Below, piece by piece: positions 36,193 through 49,462 of a stretch of DNA of 64,000 nucleotides (within the stretch, counting starts at the first letter, position 1; each line of letters starts with the position of its first letter). The notes beneath the pieces are model-generated. The model searched no databases. It had not been told where the DNA came from and saw only the letters and a program-made list of their open reading frames with translations. A program made the translations under genes and the position numbers. This DNA comes from Solea solea (Eukaryota; Chordata; Actinopteri; Pleuronectiformes; Soleidae): assembly GCF_958295425.1 (NCBI RefSeq), contig NC_081142.1, positions 13,068,324 through 13,132,323 on the forward strand. Reading direction: 5' to 3'.

Positions 36193-36559
36193 CACATTTA
36201 TCGCAGTTCAAGCGTTCGTTTGATTTCACGATGGCGATACATTTGCGATATACTGTGCAACCCTATAGTTGTAGCCATGCATTTCGTGCAGCTTTTTGTC
36301 TCGTGTGTATGTGAGGACATATTTGGACACACCGGTGCAAGAGTCTCTAGATTCTGTAATTCCATTGCAGCCGATTGCTGATGCTCAGTCTTGCAGTTCT
36401 GTATTATCATTATTATTATTCTGCGACTTCACTGGAGTAAAAATTGCAATTCCAAGTTATTCCTTTGGTTTCCAACACTGTCTTTTATGCAGCCTCCCTG
36501 TTGACAAGCAATTTTAGCAGAGACCTCCCTAAGTGTCTACTTCCCTGCCGAGGGCAATG

Positions 36560-37060
36560 CATCCAGCACATGCAGAGTTTCGCCTCGTCCTAATACCAAG
36601 GCTTTGAAAGCACTTTAAAACTCAGCATCATTTGCGGCGTCATTTGCAGCAAAGTTCATCCATATCCTCGAGAAATTGACAACACGGTTCATGAATTATA
36701 GCACGGCTTCAAAACCAAGGAGATAAATAATCCGCCAGGTGGTGAAACAATAGTTTCTGAGTAAAGTGGTCCCATAAACGCAGACAGATTAAGTGTTTAT
36801 GTAAAAGCATGGAAACCTGGCCAACACCAATCATCCGATGGATCTGCTCCAAGTTGACTGTTTTTCACAATTAGCGAGACAAATCAGGGACATTATTAAT
36901 ATGCAATTTTCCTGCCTTGCATTAGCTGTGTCATCACTTAAATATTTGTCATATTTGACAGAAAAATAATGAACATGAGCCTCATAAGCTTTTGGCCAGC
37001 AATTGTTTAAGATTAAATGGACAGATAGAAATGGTTATGTCTCCCCTGGCAGTGTATACA
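36560..37060. other. candidate conserved non-coding element
   Basis: About 500 bases of unique sequence with TCATGAATTATAGC, ACATTATTAATATGCAATT, GCATTAGCTG and TGACAGAAAAATAATG. It has no repeats and no coding frame. TAAT cores and Meis-like TGACAG are dense. The assignment is by sequence texture only. Confidence 0.25.
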
Positions 37061-37064
37061 CGTA

Positions 37065-38990
37065 TTATATTTTAATGCTACTGCCAGAGGTAAAGTCCCT
37101 TTTTTGATTTAAAGGTTGTCTGTGGGGGATTTTTCCAGCACTTGTTCCCGAGCAAATCCACTCCACAAATAGTACTGTACATAATATTAGGTACGGAGGA
37201 GAACCTCTTACACGACTGTGCGACTTACTGTACGAGAGGACAAAGAAAAGTACTTAAAGGGCAGATTCTTAAAAGTTTGTGCTTTCTAAATTATACAGGC
37301 ATAAGTATAAACAAGACTTTTAAGGCTTTTAAAAAAGATGACACAGATAAATAGTTAAGAGCCCGTAGCTCCAAATCAACCGTTTTAAACTCATGTGGAC
37401 ATACCTTCCATGCCCTTTGATTGCACAGTTTGTGTATATGCAGATTTATTTTACAGGTTTAAAATGATTAGTTCACAACGTAAGATCTATTGGTCAACAC
37501 ATCACAAGCTCAAAATAGTATTGAATACTATTTGAGCTCATACGCAAGGAAGAAGAACACACTTTCATGTGGGATAGAGACAATTTCCTTAAAGCAGGAC
37601 CCCTGCGGCCAGAAGAAGCGCTTCAGAAGGCTTGACAGAATCGATGGAGGTGAAATTTAATAAAAAACAAAAACTGAATGCCAACAAGTCTGCATGGTTG
37701 CTCTCCAGCAACACATAAAGAAATCACCAACGACCCCAAAAGGACAAAGACGATTTAAACAACAAAGAAGGCACATGAAAGCTACCTGATAATTTACCTG
37801 ATAAACCTTTGTAGAGTTATTGCAAGTACAATTTTGTGTGCGTTAAGTGCAAAATAACAAAGCTCTCATTGGCACTGAGATGCTGTCTGAAAGTGAGATA
37901 ATTGTGTTTTGCTGTGGCTATTGGCCAGTATAAATATTCACCATAACATAGACTCATTTATCCCAATTTACTTGTTTGCCTTATTTTAAATCAAAGCCTC
38001 ACTGTTAAGACAGTGCTGAGTAAATGGAAAAGTTGAGTTGCACACAGACAGTTATGCAACTCAACACAATCATACGAATTACAAAATTGACATTTGTGTT
38101 AGTTATTGAATCACTGAATGATCAGCTGAAATGTCCCAGTCCTTCACTCAGCGTTAATTAATTGCAGTGTTGTATTTTATAGCCTTCACATAACAGAAAG
38201 AAACGTTCTCTCAAGAGATTGGACGCACTTTAGTTTCCCATGTGAAACCAATATTTGTAGTTGTGATTTTTTTGATTCGGGATCATTCCATAACCTGACC
38301 CGTTTTTATTGTAACCACCACAACTTTGATCACAATCTTTTACAAAACATAACCAAGTGGTTTTTGTGCCAAAACCCAATCAAGCCATGACTGCAGACCT
38401 GGCAGAATGAGGCGGCTGATGGGGCTTTTAAAAAGGGTGAGGAGGCAAATTAAGTGATGTAACCGTCAAAGAGCTTTCAAATAAAACTAGGCCACTGTTT
38501 CATAGCTAAATACACCTTGGAGTATAGCCTACCAGCAAAAGGACATGAAGGTAACACAGCACCGACTGTTGTTTTGTATTCATGAATGACTTGCAGTCCA
38601 ACTCAGCAGGGGGAGGGACAGCTGTTAGCCCATCTCTCCTTTCTCCTTCTGTCTGTTTCAGTTCAACAGTGTGGTCCTATAGTCACATGTATCTCATCCA
38701 ATACATGTATCTTACATGTTCTCAATAGTTTAAGTGCCAATCTGGATATCTTTTTAATCTCTGCTTTGTATTCGAGATAATCCCTGCATACCTGACTTCA
38801 TTTGTGAACCTACTTCACAGCTGTGTCTGTGCAGCTATGCGATGTTCCATAGACACTATTGACCGGGTGTTGGAAATGAATGGCTCCCCGAGTCACAGAG
38901 TGCCAATTTTTAAAAGACAGAGTGGGGCTTGGTTGGACGAAATGCACCTGAGGTGGCTGTTCTCGGCTCTATCCTTTATTTTTGTGATTG
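37065..38990. other. unannotated sequence
   Basis: No gene or transposon recognised. The block at about 37780-38000 is unique and TAAT-rich and could also be regulatory. Confidence 0.5.
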
Positions 38991-38999
38991 AATCGATAG

Positions 39000-39480
39000 A
39001 GACTGGCTGATCTGAGCAAGCTCTGACACTGCCAAGCACTGCCTGCAATCATTTACTTCCACCAGTTTGGCTAATGGAGTCACAGCAGTGTCAGGTGGAA
39101 GGAAGACCGCTGTGGTGGCCTGTCTGTATATACTGTCAGATATTAGCTGGCCCAAACGATCATTAAAAGAACCTCGAGCCAAGCTCTGATTTCAATTTAA
39201 TACAATGGCGACGATGTAAAAATGTGTTGTAGGGGCAAAGATTGAATGTGAAGCAAGGTTGGAATTGTGGGATAATAAGCTTCTTACACAAGAAGCCACT
39301 GAAATGGATTTTCATTGAATTTCACTTCGTCTTGAAGATCCTGTGGTGGGGTCTTTTATGTGATCTCATTTAAAGGTACTGAAATGGCCAAAGCTCTGAG
39401 GAAAATGGAGGAGGGAAGATTGCAATATGGGGAGTTGCATGTCTTATTATTGCACAATGGACTTTAAATGAGGCCTTCGA
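39000..39480. other. candidate conserved non-coding element
   Basis: Unique, repeat-free sequence including GCCTGCAATCATTTACTTCC, CCAGTTTGGCTAATGGAG and AACGATCATTAAAAG. No open frame of note. Enhancer-like texture, unproven. Confidence 0.25.
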
Positions 39481-39484
39481 CAAT

Positions 39485-42400
39485 CACTGACCTTTAAGAA
39501 AAAAAACTGACGGGTGGGGGGGTGGAGTTCAGATTTATCTATTTTTGATGACTGCCAACTTCCCCCCGCGCCCCCCATTCAGTGTAATCACATTTCAATT
39601 CAGCTGTGGGAAAGTCTCAATAAGTGAGTCTCCTCACAGGTCAATTGAATTGGTTAAGACTGCAAATGGGCTGTATTTTTCATTTCGCAATTCGAGTGCA
39701 ACATTTTTGGATTAAACTGATGGGGTTGAAGCACACTATATGGCAATAAGATGTAACATCATAACAATCATATTAGAGGAGAACCCTTGGGACGCATAGA
39801 GAAAATATTACGTTCATCATTCACACAAAAGCTCATGCACCTTTACATGTGACTTAAGACTCTAAAATGCATATGTTGAGAAGCCTATTCATTAAATGTT
39901 AAACATTTTTTTTTATGCATGATGATTTGACTAGTTTTACATGATTATCGTGTTTCCTTGTTTCAGTTGCTCTGTCATTAATTTCATTTTTATCAACATC
40001 GATTTTGTCTGCTCAATTAGAAAGTTGGTGGCAGGGTAGTTTATGGGATGTGATTGTGAGGTGACATTGACTGTGTGATCAAAACTAAACTGTAAAAATG
40101 AAAAAAGGCATTTAAGCAACCTTTACCATCAGAGTATGTGAGCTGCGGTTAATTAGCTGAAAACAGCCTCAAACCCCCCTTAGAGAATAGAAAATCAACA
40201 TTTTGTTCAAGATGTGATCCAGATCGGTCACACAACACACCCTCTAACCCATCATTAACATAAGCACAACTATTACAATTCCAGGATAACTCGTCATTAC
40301 ATCCAGCAGTCCACTGTGCTTACAGACAAGTGTTAGTTGGCCGACTAAAGTGCTATGCCTCTCTTCTCTCACATTCCTCAGCAGGAACCCATCAACGAAA
40401 CACTCTGCTAGGTTATGATTTACACTGTGTGGCTCCGTTTAAAAACTTGTCATCCTAATGCAGAGCTTGGTATAAATCAGAGGTTGTAGAATGAGATATA
40501 CCCAGCTGATTATGAGCACAGGGTCTGGGACCAGTGATGAATGCTGTCATAATCTGTTGATGCATGAAGAGGAAAGTACATCATCAGTTCTCCATATCAA
40601 GCAATGACCATCTTTCTCAGTTTAAGTCACTGCCCTCACTGGCAATGTTGGGTGGTAGTCTGCAACTCAGGACTGTTTTGGTACTCGACTAGTCATTGAT
40701 TATTATGTTTTGATTAGTGTACAATAATTTGAAATTTAGAAGTATTGCGTCTTTGTCTACCTTAAAATTAGGATAAGCCTTTTTCAATCAATACTGGTGT
40801 ACCTTTATTCATTAATTACAGTCATTGTTTATCACATTTGACCATTTAATAGAGAACAGTCAACTTTTTTATGCTATCACAAGAAGGAATACGAGCAGAA
40901 ACCATTAGAGTCTAAGGTGAGTTTAAGAACATAAAGTGGGTTTGTTGATGCTACATAATATGATAGGGGAATGTAACTCCTATATTAATGTGTCAAGAAA
41001 GAAACATTTACTACTTCAAAGGATCTGATAGCAAAAAGCATTATTTTGCTTCAAGTTGAACTAGACTTGAACTAGAAAATAGAGTAAATTGAATTTGCCA
41101 AGATCAGTTTGAGAGTGTAAAGCAGTTTGAGAGTGTAAATTACTTAAAGTTTGTATGTATCATTTTGTGTCATCTCCGCTTGTATTTCTTTTTTAATCAC
41201 TGATTGGTTTCCTATTTCTGTGTCTCCTTTCTACCTTCTAGACTGTGTGATTTATTGATGGGTTCCATTCTTGTCATGCTATGGATTTGTTAAACTGTTG
41301 TTGCAGTAGCTTTTTGCTCGGAAAAAGGCACAAACCAAAATGCTTTATCACTCCCACTTCATCCCACCGATAACTGCATCTTCCATTTGTTCAGTTACAG
41401 TGCCCTTGATTTCAACCATTTTTTCTTATCAGTGTAAGTGCTGCTTCTCTTAATATTGTAGATATCAGTTTGTTGACTGAGTTGCTGCACTGTTCTGGGC
41501 TCAAAAAGGAGTTTGCACTGAAAACTTGTGTCTTAAACTTGTGTTTAAATATTGCTGTATACCTGAAGATTGAAAAAAGGGGTGCAGTTGATAAAGTCAC
41601 TACATTTTTACCTATATTTGTACCTATACCTATACCTTATAGACAACATAAATATGACATAATAAAATATAATAACATGGGTAAAGTAAGCACAAAGAGA
41701 GAAATAAAAGTGCACCAGACTTAAATACCACTGGAACGACTAGCAATACATAACGACAAGCATACAAACTCTTATTGAACGAATAAAATATGAGTTTTTT
41801 CCACTGGAAAAAGAGTTCTTTGCTTGAAAAACCTTTTCCAAGTTATTGAAATCAGGTGAAATAATTACATTTAACTATATGATACAGTCTTGATAACAGT
41901 GCCTGCTCAGTATGTAAAAAGTATGATGAGAAGTATGATCTTTTTGCTGATGTTCTCTCCCATCTGTGGGACAGAAGTAAAAGCGAGATGGAGTGTTTGG
42001 CTCACAAGGAGGAGAGCAAAAAGGGGGGGGGGAGGGAGTGGGGTCAATTACCTGAACACAATTACTGTGCCTAACAACTGCCATCCATCACTTGCATCCT
42101 CCCTCAGCACTATGGCAACCATCCCATCCCCACATTTGAATTGGCTTTCCCGCCAGACACTCAGTCATCCAAAGAGGCCCCTCCTTGCACCACTTGAAAA
42201 CCTGATCGGCATTCCTAAACAACTTACAATCCACTCCGCTTCATCCACTTTGTACTCTCTTCTCCCTCTTGTCTCTCACTTCAGCCAGGTTTGGCAGGAT
42301 GTAAACTGCCCCTGACAGTAGCACGTCAGGAGGGGTGAAAAGGCCAGACCTGCCAGGCGGAGTGCTATCTAAAGAGCAGGGAATAGGAGCCCTTGTACCA

Positions 42401-43500
42401 ACTCACTGCCTGCATATCAGGTCTGGAATCACACCAAGGCATATATTGACCAATGGGATGACAGACATAATGCCTCACAATTATAAAATAACCAGCTGGA
42501 GATTGCAGTTGGGTGCTTGCCCAACCCAAGATGCAATGATCCTTGTTTTGTCAAAAATGTTGCACTTCCTGCAGCTGCACTTTCCTTTTATTTGATATGA
42601 GTAGTACAAGTAAACGTGTCAGAAACCCCATATTCATTTTTCTATACCATATGAATGATCAATTAACATTTACACATTTATTCAATTTGGTTTGCGATAG
42701 GGCCTCTGTGGTGAATTAATGGAAATATCTGCCATAAAGAAAAGGCTATTACAGGAGCCAGAGAAAGGGGACCCAGATCGCCTGATATGTAATAAAACAA
42801 TGAGAGTTCCCCTTGGGCAATGTAGGCACTGCAGCTATGCAAGATTATGTAGGCGGGTGGCCACCCCTGCAATATTAGATGGAGATTAGATTTGAGGCAA
42901 AACTCTTTTTATAAATTAGCCTAGAGGAAAGCTGTAAACATACTTAGTCTTTTTTACCCTTGTCTATCGCTGCACCATACATATATTCATACAAATGCAT
43001 ACTACAGGAGGAAAAGCTACGAGAAGAAGGTGCACGATCAGAATTGTGATGAATGCCCCTGGCAGAACAGGTGCCGCTGGAAGACAGGTGATAGGTTGAG
43101 AGAGGGGTCTGTTAAAATGCAAGGTTTTGTTGCTGCATGTCTAAGATGGGGCTGTGTAGCTGAAGCCTTGGGAATGCTAGGGTTAGACCTTGGGTGTTCC
43201 GATTAGTCATTATACCTCTGCTTGTGTATGTGTGTCTGTGTTTCTGAGGGAGTTTGTGCATGTCTGTGCTGATCTAATATTTATTTTATCAGTCGGATTT
43301 CTCAGTGATTGCCCATGAGAATAAGTTGGACTGAAATATTGATGACATACATTTAAAGTGCCACTGCAACTCGACACTTACCGAACACATAGGCTCATTT
43401 CTGCTGCAGCAAATACTTTGTCATAACCCCTAAAGCAAAGTGGTCTCCGAGTCCTACACGGACCAGCTCACCACCGAGAAATGCTTTGAGGAGTTTCCTC
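39485..43500. other. unannotated sequence
   Basis: No gene or transposon recognised. A 19-bp tandem duplication of CAGTTTGAGAGTGTAAA lies at about 41104-41138. The longest open frame of the window (141 codons, 41890-42315, plus) shows no domain and is probably chance. Confidence 0.5.
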
Positions 43501-43502
43501 AC

Positions 43503-43639
43503 CTGCCGCCCTCGATGCGCTCTCTCGGAGAAAACAATGAACCCATCACAAAGCAACTGTCTGTGTCCAGTGTTTCTCTTGTCTCCTGGACTGTGCGATT
43601 TCTGACAACCCTCGCCATTCTTTACCTCCGCCTGTAGCC
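43503..43639 (-). other. candidate isolated exon (137 nt)
   Basis: On the minus strand an acceptor (GGTAATTGGGCTCCAG) precedes 43639 and a strong donor, GGCAG/GTGAGG, follows 43503. Two bases in, the frame is open for 45 codons, including the stretches LCDGFIVFSERA and HRGRQ. The plus strand over the same bases is also open (43440-43637) with a GC-rich third position in its first half. No partner exon or family is recognised, so this may be chance or a decayed gene fragment. Confidence 0.15.
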
Positions 43640-43644
43640 CTGGA

Positions 43645-46295
43645 GCCCAATTACCCACAAAGAACACAGAGATCCTATCACAAAGCAAGGTCATATTCCA
43701 CTGTTCACCATGCTCACAAGGCAACATGCCTGCAAAATTCCCAACATACCTGCCACCACCTCAGGCATGGAATGGATGTAGTGGCCAACCCACCTTTGAT
43801 TTGGCATCCAGTTCAGATGCACCCAGTGTTCAAATTTCAAAACTGTTCACTTGAAAGGTATTTTACTAATGGTGTCTCATATCTCCTCTACTGAAACCTG
43901 GCAGCTTTGTGTTTGTTAGCTGAGTCTCACTCACCACTGGGAGAGATGGAAGTGTGTTATCAGTGGCCTGTGGAAAACACTATTTTGCAAACATTATCGC
44001 AGTTATCTTTATTTGTACAGTTGTTGTATTGGGAGCCTAAAGGGTACCAGTTGTCCTCCAATTGAGCCCGGCATGGGGACTGAAAAGCTGTGTAAGGTTG
44101 AGGTTAATTGTTATGCAATGCCCTAAGCACTCTCAATTGTCTGTGGGCACTTGTTTTAGAAACAGCTGCCCTATCTTGGAACTTAAACACACCGCATTGT
44201 TTTGGATTCTTTCTGAGGCCAAATATCTTCATTGGGATGATGTGGCTGTAAAGGTCAGTGCTGAAGATCTCTAATGACACCAGGGCCGGGAGTGTCTGCC
44301 AGACGATGTCACTATCAACACATTCAGGAGTGTGTTGTACGATGATGCACTAAAATATAACTGGACTTGACACTTCACTGCCTTCCAGAAAGGTCAAGGC
44401 CCCAAGGCTATTCGGCATCAGGCCAAAGGAGAGCCACAGAGCCAATTCTGGGAGTTGAACCGCAGTTCAGTGTCCACAGTGTGAAGTATAATGAAAGCAA
44501 CAGGAGCAGGTGGGGAGAGACAGCAGAGGATCCGAGGACCCCCAAGTACCAGGTTGCTCCTGCAGATGAAAGCTGTCAACTCACAGCTTATTGTATATAG
44601 GTCAACAGCATCTGTTCTGGGTCAGTGCACTACAGTAGGGTTTAACAGAGCAAAAAGTCATAGAGTGGTACAGCAGCCTACATTCAGACCTTGTTAAGAA
44701 TAGAGACAACACTTGGAAAAGGAATAATATTTTGCAGTAGGAGACGGTGAGACAGAGGAGAAAAATCTGGAATCTGAATGCAAGAGGCAATATTGAAGGT
44801 GGGAACAAACTGATGTCAGGATTTCAGAGATAGTAGATTCTCTCCTTAATGAAAATTAAAGAGAGAGATCTAAGACATGAACATGTGGTGTGAAGGGAAT
44901 TCTGACAATCGGAAAATAACTTCATAAATGGAGACTATTTCCTTTTCTTCGGAAATGTTACATCCTGAAATGAAGGCAGTATATTCTAGAGTTGACCCCC
45001 CCAGATAAACCTGTTCAGTTTTAAGTTCAACAGAGCAGTTTTTAAAACAGTATTTCTACAATACAAAGGGCGCAAACTTAACTTAATAAAGATGATGAAT
45101 TAAAAGTACCCTACAACACTGAAAATAATGAGCATAAATATTATATTATATTTTATACCCACATAGAACACCAAAAGGTACAGGAAGGGCAAAGTTGCTT
45201 TAATGCGCTCAACTACTTTGCTTTCACCTTTACTGTCCGCCTTCTTCCTCCAACTTCTTTACTGATGAAATCATACACGCAATGCGACTCCGAGAGATCA
45301 ATCATTTGTTTTTCAAGGCATAAACCACCAGCTCTGTGACACTTCACTGCGGCTGGGGAGGCATGAATTTACAGTTGAAGCCAAGAGGAAAAACTGGCTT
45401 CAGACTGCTGGTTGATGATAGGACACAACTGTGGACTTCATATAGATCTGAGATCACGTGGTTATTTACTTTTTTTTTCTTCCCTCCTCTAAAAACATTT
45501 CCCCAAGGATGACGAATTCCTCAACTCTAATATCGAGCCTTAAATGAATTGTGATGCCGTCAAGGAGGAGTAATTGCTTCAAATACGTTTCCCAGAAGCT
45601 ATTAAAATCGCAGAGTCCCTGTAAAGTGATAAAACAATATCTCGTGTGACTTTTGTCAACCCACAGGAAAATGTGTTAGTAACCACCTTAACAAACTGGA
45701 ATGACTAAAGACACGCATTTAAAAATTAGGTTTAAAATCATGTAAAATTCAGCTTCATTCTCTGCTCTGAGAGGGTGGGGGCGTGGCCACTACAGCTGTT
45801 GAACACAATATTTTGGTCTACTCACTCAAGTGGGTCCGCGAAAATCGCAGTTGGTCAGAATTTGTACAAAATATTAACGTAAACGCTTGACGTGTACAGA
45901 ATTGACATTCTCAAGAAAAACTGTTTTATATTCTTTATTTCATCATTCTTTTTTTCCAACTTCTCAGCCACTATTTTCTAACATGTATGTGTGACGAGGA
46001 GAAACTCTCCAACTTCTAACATAAACAACAGAAGTGGAGCCCACAAAATGTGATCTACTCTTAATCTAATATTTATAGTGTTGTGAAACAATACTCTCTT
46101 GTTTCACTGTGGTGCCCACTCGTTTCTAGCAGTGGGCCGTTATCTCGCGTTAAACTGTGACACTCCGTTTTCAGCCGTGTTTTGCTTTGATTTATAACTC
46201 TGTGCTGTGGTCATCATCTTTGTGTGCCCTCAGACCAATTTAAACCCCGTTTCACCACACCCCCCCAGTCCCTTGCATCCATATTTTGGGGGCCA
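43645..46295. other. unannotated sequence
   Basis: No gene or transposon recognised. The block 45490-45660 is unique and TAAT-rich. Confidence 0.5.
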
Positions 46296-46299
46296 TCTC

Positions 46300-46620
46300 C
46301 CATCCTCTGCTGGGCAGTCGGAGGAGATTTATCATTATTACTGCAGTGACAGGTCTATTACCTCCGGAGACTAAGAAAACAAGCGGGGAAACTTTGCAAA
46401 GCAGCCACCATTGTGGGAAAAGTCATTTTTAAGACTGTGCCAAACTTCACATTCTCTGCCTTTGTTGTGATATAATTAACATAATGCCTTGCTCAACATT
46501 GTGGGCTTTTTGAAGCATCTTCTGAGCTGTGCTCCACTGTTGGTGCAGTCCTTTGTAATTTGGAGGCTTAATTGGCCTGTGAGAATATTTTTAACACTAT
46601 TTGTTCATATGTGTGAAGCA
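46300..46620. other. candidate conserved non-coding element
   Basis: Unique sequence with GATTTATCATTATTACTGC, ATATAATTAACATAATGCC and GGAGGCTTAATTGGCC, without repeats or coding potential. Call by texture only. Confidence 0.22.
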
Positions 46621-46624
46621 CTAC

Positions 46625-47305
46625 AAAAAATAATGGTAACCCAAAGGTTGTAGAAGAGGAATTTTCAACTTAAATCCACAGAACTGCTGGGAAAATTGGT
46701 GTTTTGGGAGAGTGCGTGAGTGAGCCATGCTTTCTTTTCCTTGTACAAATAATTGAGGTGCCCTTGAGCAAGTCATTTGTCCATCTATTCCCCCAGAGGA
46801 AATGTCCAGTAAAGAGGGCTGGGCTTTCCTGGGAAGAGCATTTGTACAGTGTGGGTATCTACCGGAGGTAAAGTAGGAGGAGGAAAAAAAAAACAATAAC
46901 AATAGGAAAGTGAGTGATCATATACAGTGGTGACAATGATTTATAAAAGGTATAACTATTAAAAACGACTGCATGAGAACCAGAAATTAAATGGTTATCA
47001 GACTGGATGGACCACTTCTTTACAATGTTATCACGTGCTAAGGAAAGACTAGAGTGATATCTATTTGAAGACGGCTATATCTTCAACAGCAGGCGCCTCC
47101 CCCCTTTTTTCAATTTCTCTTTCTTGATCGTTTGTTACTCTATGAATGTCATCACTTTCTTATCTTCTGGAACACTGGGGCGGCAAGTGCTTACACTGTG
47201 TACCAACCTGATATATTCTCTTCTGATCCAACGTCAGATAAAGCATCGCTACCTCTGTTGTCTGCTTGTACCATTTCTTAATTTCTTGAGATGTTTCTTA
47301 AACTT
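46625..47305. other. unannotated sequence
   Basis: No gene or transposon recognised. Confidence 0.5.
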
Positions 47306-47307
47306 AA

Positions 47308-47343
47308 CCAGTAATTATAATTACTGGTGCCCTTACATATATA

Positions 47344-47379
<36 letters not shown>

Positions 47380-47440
47380 TATATACATATATATATAAAA
47401 AATTAAACCAATTATATAAGGGCACGGAATAATTGCTACA
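47308..47440. mobile_element. small foldback element with AT-rich core
   Basis: A perfect 20-base palindrome, CCAGTAATTATAATTACTGG (47308-47327), is followed by GTGCCCTTA, an ATAC/AT tract (47336-47398), and the reverse complement TAAGGGCAC (about 47419-47427) followed by GGAATAATTGC. The outer AATTA-type blocks also pair. The unit looks like a short palindromic MITE whose centre became a microsatellite. Boundaries and target duplication are unclear. Confidence 0.45.
47336..47398. repeat. (ATAC)n and (AT)n microsatellite
   Basis: Alternating purine-pyrimidine tract of ATAC units passing into AT units. Confidence 0.9.
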
Positions 47441-47444
47441 TATC

Positions 47445-49240
47445 AAATGAGATCAAGAAATGTAATGTATTTTATTTTTCTAATTTTAAAATTTGAACAA
47501 ATGCCCCATCTTTTAAGTAAAACTTTTTTGGGGAAGTTTTCAAAGTTTAAAGGATCACTGGAGCAATCTAATGAAACAGGATTGACACCAGAATCTCTGT
47601 TGTTGTTGTCATCGAAACATCTGTTGCCTTGCTTGAAATGATCCCCATACCTTGCACTGCAATATCAGTGCAAGTTCCTGTGGAGAGGTGATAGGTGGCA
47701 CACCGCTGCTCAAACAAACCTGAGTAAATGCACTCCAGGAACAGGATCGAAATGGTTTGTCCATGATGGGGAACAAACACCTCGCCGCTAAGATGGCTAC
47801 CCATGGGAATCATCCATGTGTGAGATCATGAGTAAACAGGAGAATCTTGCCGTGTAATGTGTTATCTTCAACGGGGCTAGGGATGTGTGAAGCACACTGG
47901 CACAGGAGATAAGTGCTTAAGATGGGAGAGAGGTGTGACTGTAGATAAAAATGGCCAAAGGGGGTAAGGGGAAGAGGAGAAGGACAGGGCAGAAGGCATG
48001 AAGTGACAGACCAGACTTTCTGAGATAACGGCACTACTGTATCCAAAATGTTGTTGCATTTTCATCCATCAGCTTTGCAAGTTTCTCCTGGTTTTAAAAT
48101 GTGAAATTTGTGACAGTTTGACAGTAATATACAGCGCGTCGTAGCTCCTGACTGACTGACAGTACAACAGTTCTGTGTGGGTTTTACATCATCCCACATT
48201 GTTTGGGTTTCTGTTGCCTTTGTAGACATTTTCCTGCAGAATAAACAAATAAATAAATCTTATCCGACAATTAAGTAGTGGATGATCACTCAACTGCATA
48301 GAAAAATCAATAGAAAAACCAAAACACCCTGCAGAATTGTGGGAGAGAGATAAAGTAATTCTCCTCACTGAAGACTTTATTATGTTCGGCCAGATTACAA
48401 CAGAGCAGCGTTCTTGGATCCAGGACCACAGTATGATACCTTAAGGCCTTGATCTGAGTGCCATCTGTGCTTCCTCCACTCATAAAGCAGCTGTGTTTTT
48501 CATAAGCTCCCCACAACCTAATAGCTGTGTTTGTGTCCAAGTGTACGGTGAACAAGGCAGCAAAAAAGCACAGAGCACACTGCTGAACATAGTTAGCATT
48601 CAACATTTCAGGCCAGACAAAAGGGAGTGTGGTAAAACATATCACAGTGAACAGTAACTGCAGATCATTTAAATCGCTCAGAATTTCACTTTAGAAATCT
48701 TGATGAGTTTTAAGGCTAACAAGAATATCTTCTATTAATATCTTCAGAGCAGTTGATGAAATACAGATCAAGACAGTGATTTTCCAAATGAATGCCTGCC
48801 ATCTGATATGAGCAAATTTACAGTAGCTATTAGGCTGTGATGGGGCAGCTGATAAGTGTGTGCAAGAGAAGTACTCGCAGACAAATAGAGTTTGACATGC
48901 AGCAATGTGATGAATTTACTCTTTGTGGTCCGTGTCACAGCTTTGCCAACTCTATGTTCAGAATGGCAAATAGGAAGGGACTGACAAAATGAGTCAGGGT
49001 TATTTCAACCTGGCCACAAAGTGGTTCAGTATACACAGTAAACACTGCTGCTTTGTATAGCTTGTGATTTGTTTATCTTTGCACCAAGTAAGTTGTCAGT
49101 AGAGCACTTTGCAACTTTATCAATATGAACATTTAAAATCCAACCTAAGTAAAAACATAAGCAGCAAAATGTGCTCACAACTTAAAACAAAAAGTATAAT
49201 TAATCATCCTGTAGAGAAATATCACTCCAGGGCAACTCTG
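47445..49240. other. unannotated sequence
   Basis: No gene or transposon recognised. Confidence 0.5.
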
Positions 49241-49242
49241 TA

Positions 49243-49406
49243 TATTACATTACATTACATGTCATTTAGCAGACTCTTTTATCCAAAGTGACTTACAATA
49301 GAATTGAGTACAATCAGCCAGGGGTGGAGTCGAACTTGCGACCATTGCAACCATGATGTCTTTCGCACACAGGGTACCAGTCTTAACCACTGAGCCACTC
49401 CACCCC
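49243..49406 (-). mobile_element. tRNA-derived SINE
   Basis: On the minus strand the element starts with GGGGTGGAGTGGCTCAGTGG (box A) and has AAGTTCGACTCC (box B) about 60 bases on. It ends with CACTTTGGATAAAAGAGTCTG, CTAAATGACATGTAATG and short TGTAA repeats. The TTTGGATAAAAG/CTAAATGA tail is one of the commonest SINE ends in teleosts and is shared with the LINE that mobilises it. The internal polymerase III boxes are intact in outline. It lies 5-prime of another hAT-like MITE. Confidence 0.8.
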
Positions 49407-49462
49407 ATTATAATACATAACATCAAGAATCTGCAGCATAAGTGATATATTACTCTATATTA

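Noticed and set aside
40670..40780. ACTCGACTAGTCATTGATT-type block resembling a DNA transposon end
   Set aside because: Only one end and a short match from memory. Insufficient to call an element.
41890..42315. Longest open frame of the window (141 codons, plus)
   Set aside because: No recognisable domain, composition follows local sequence including a poly-G run read as Gly, and no splice or promoter context. Expected by chance in 64 kb read on six frames.
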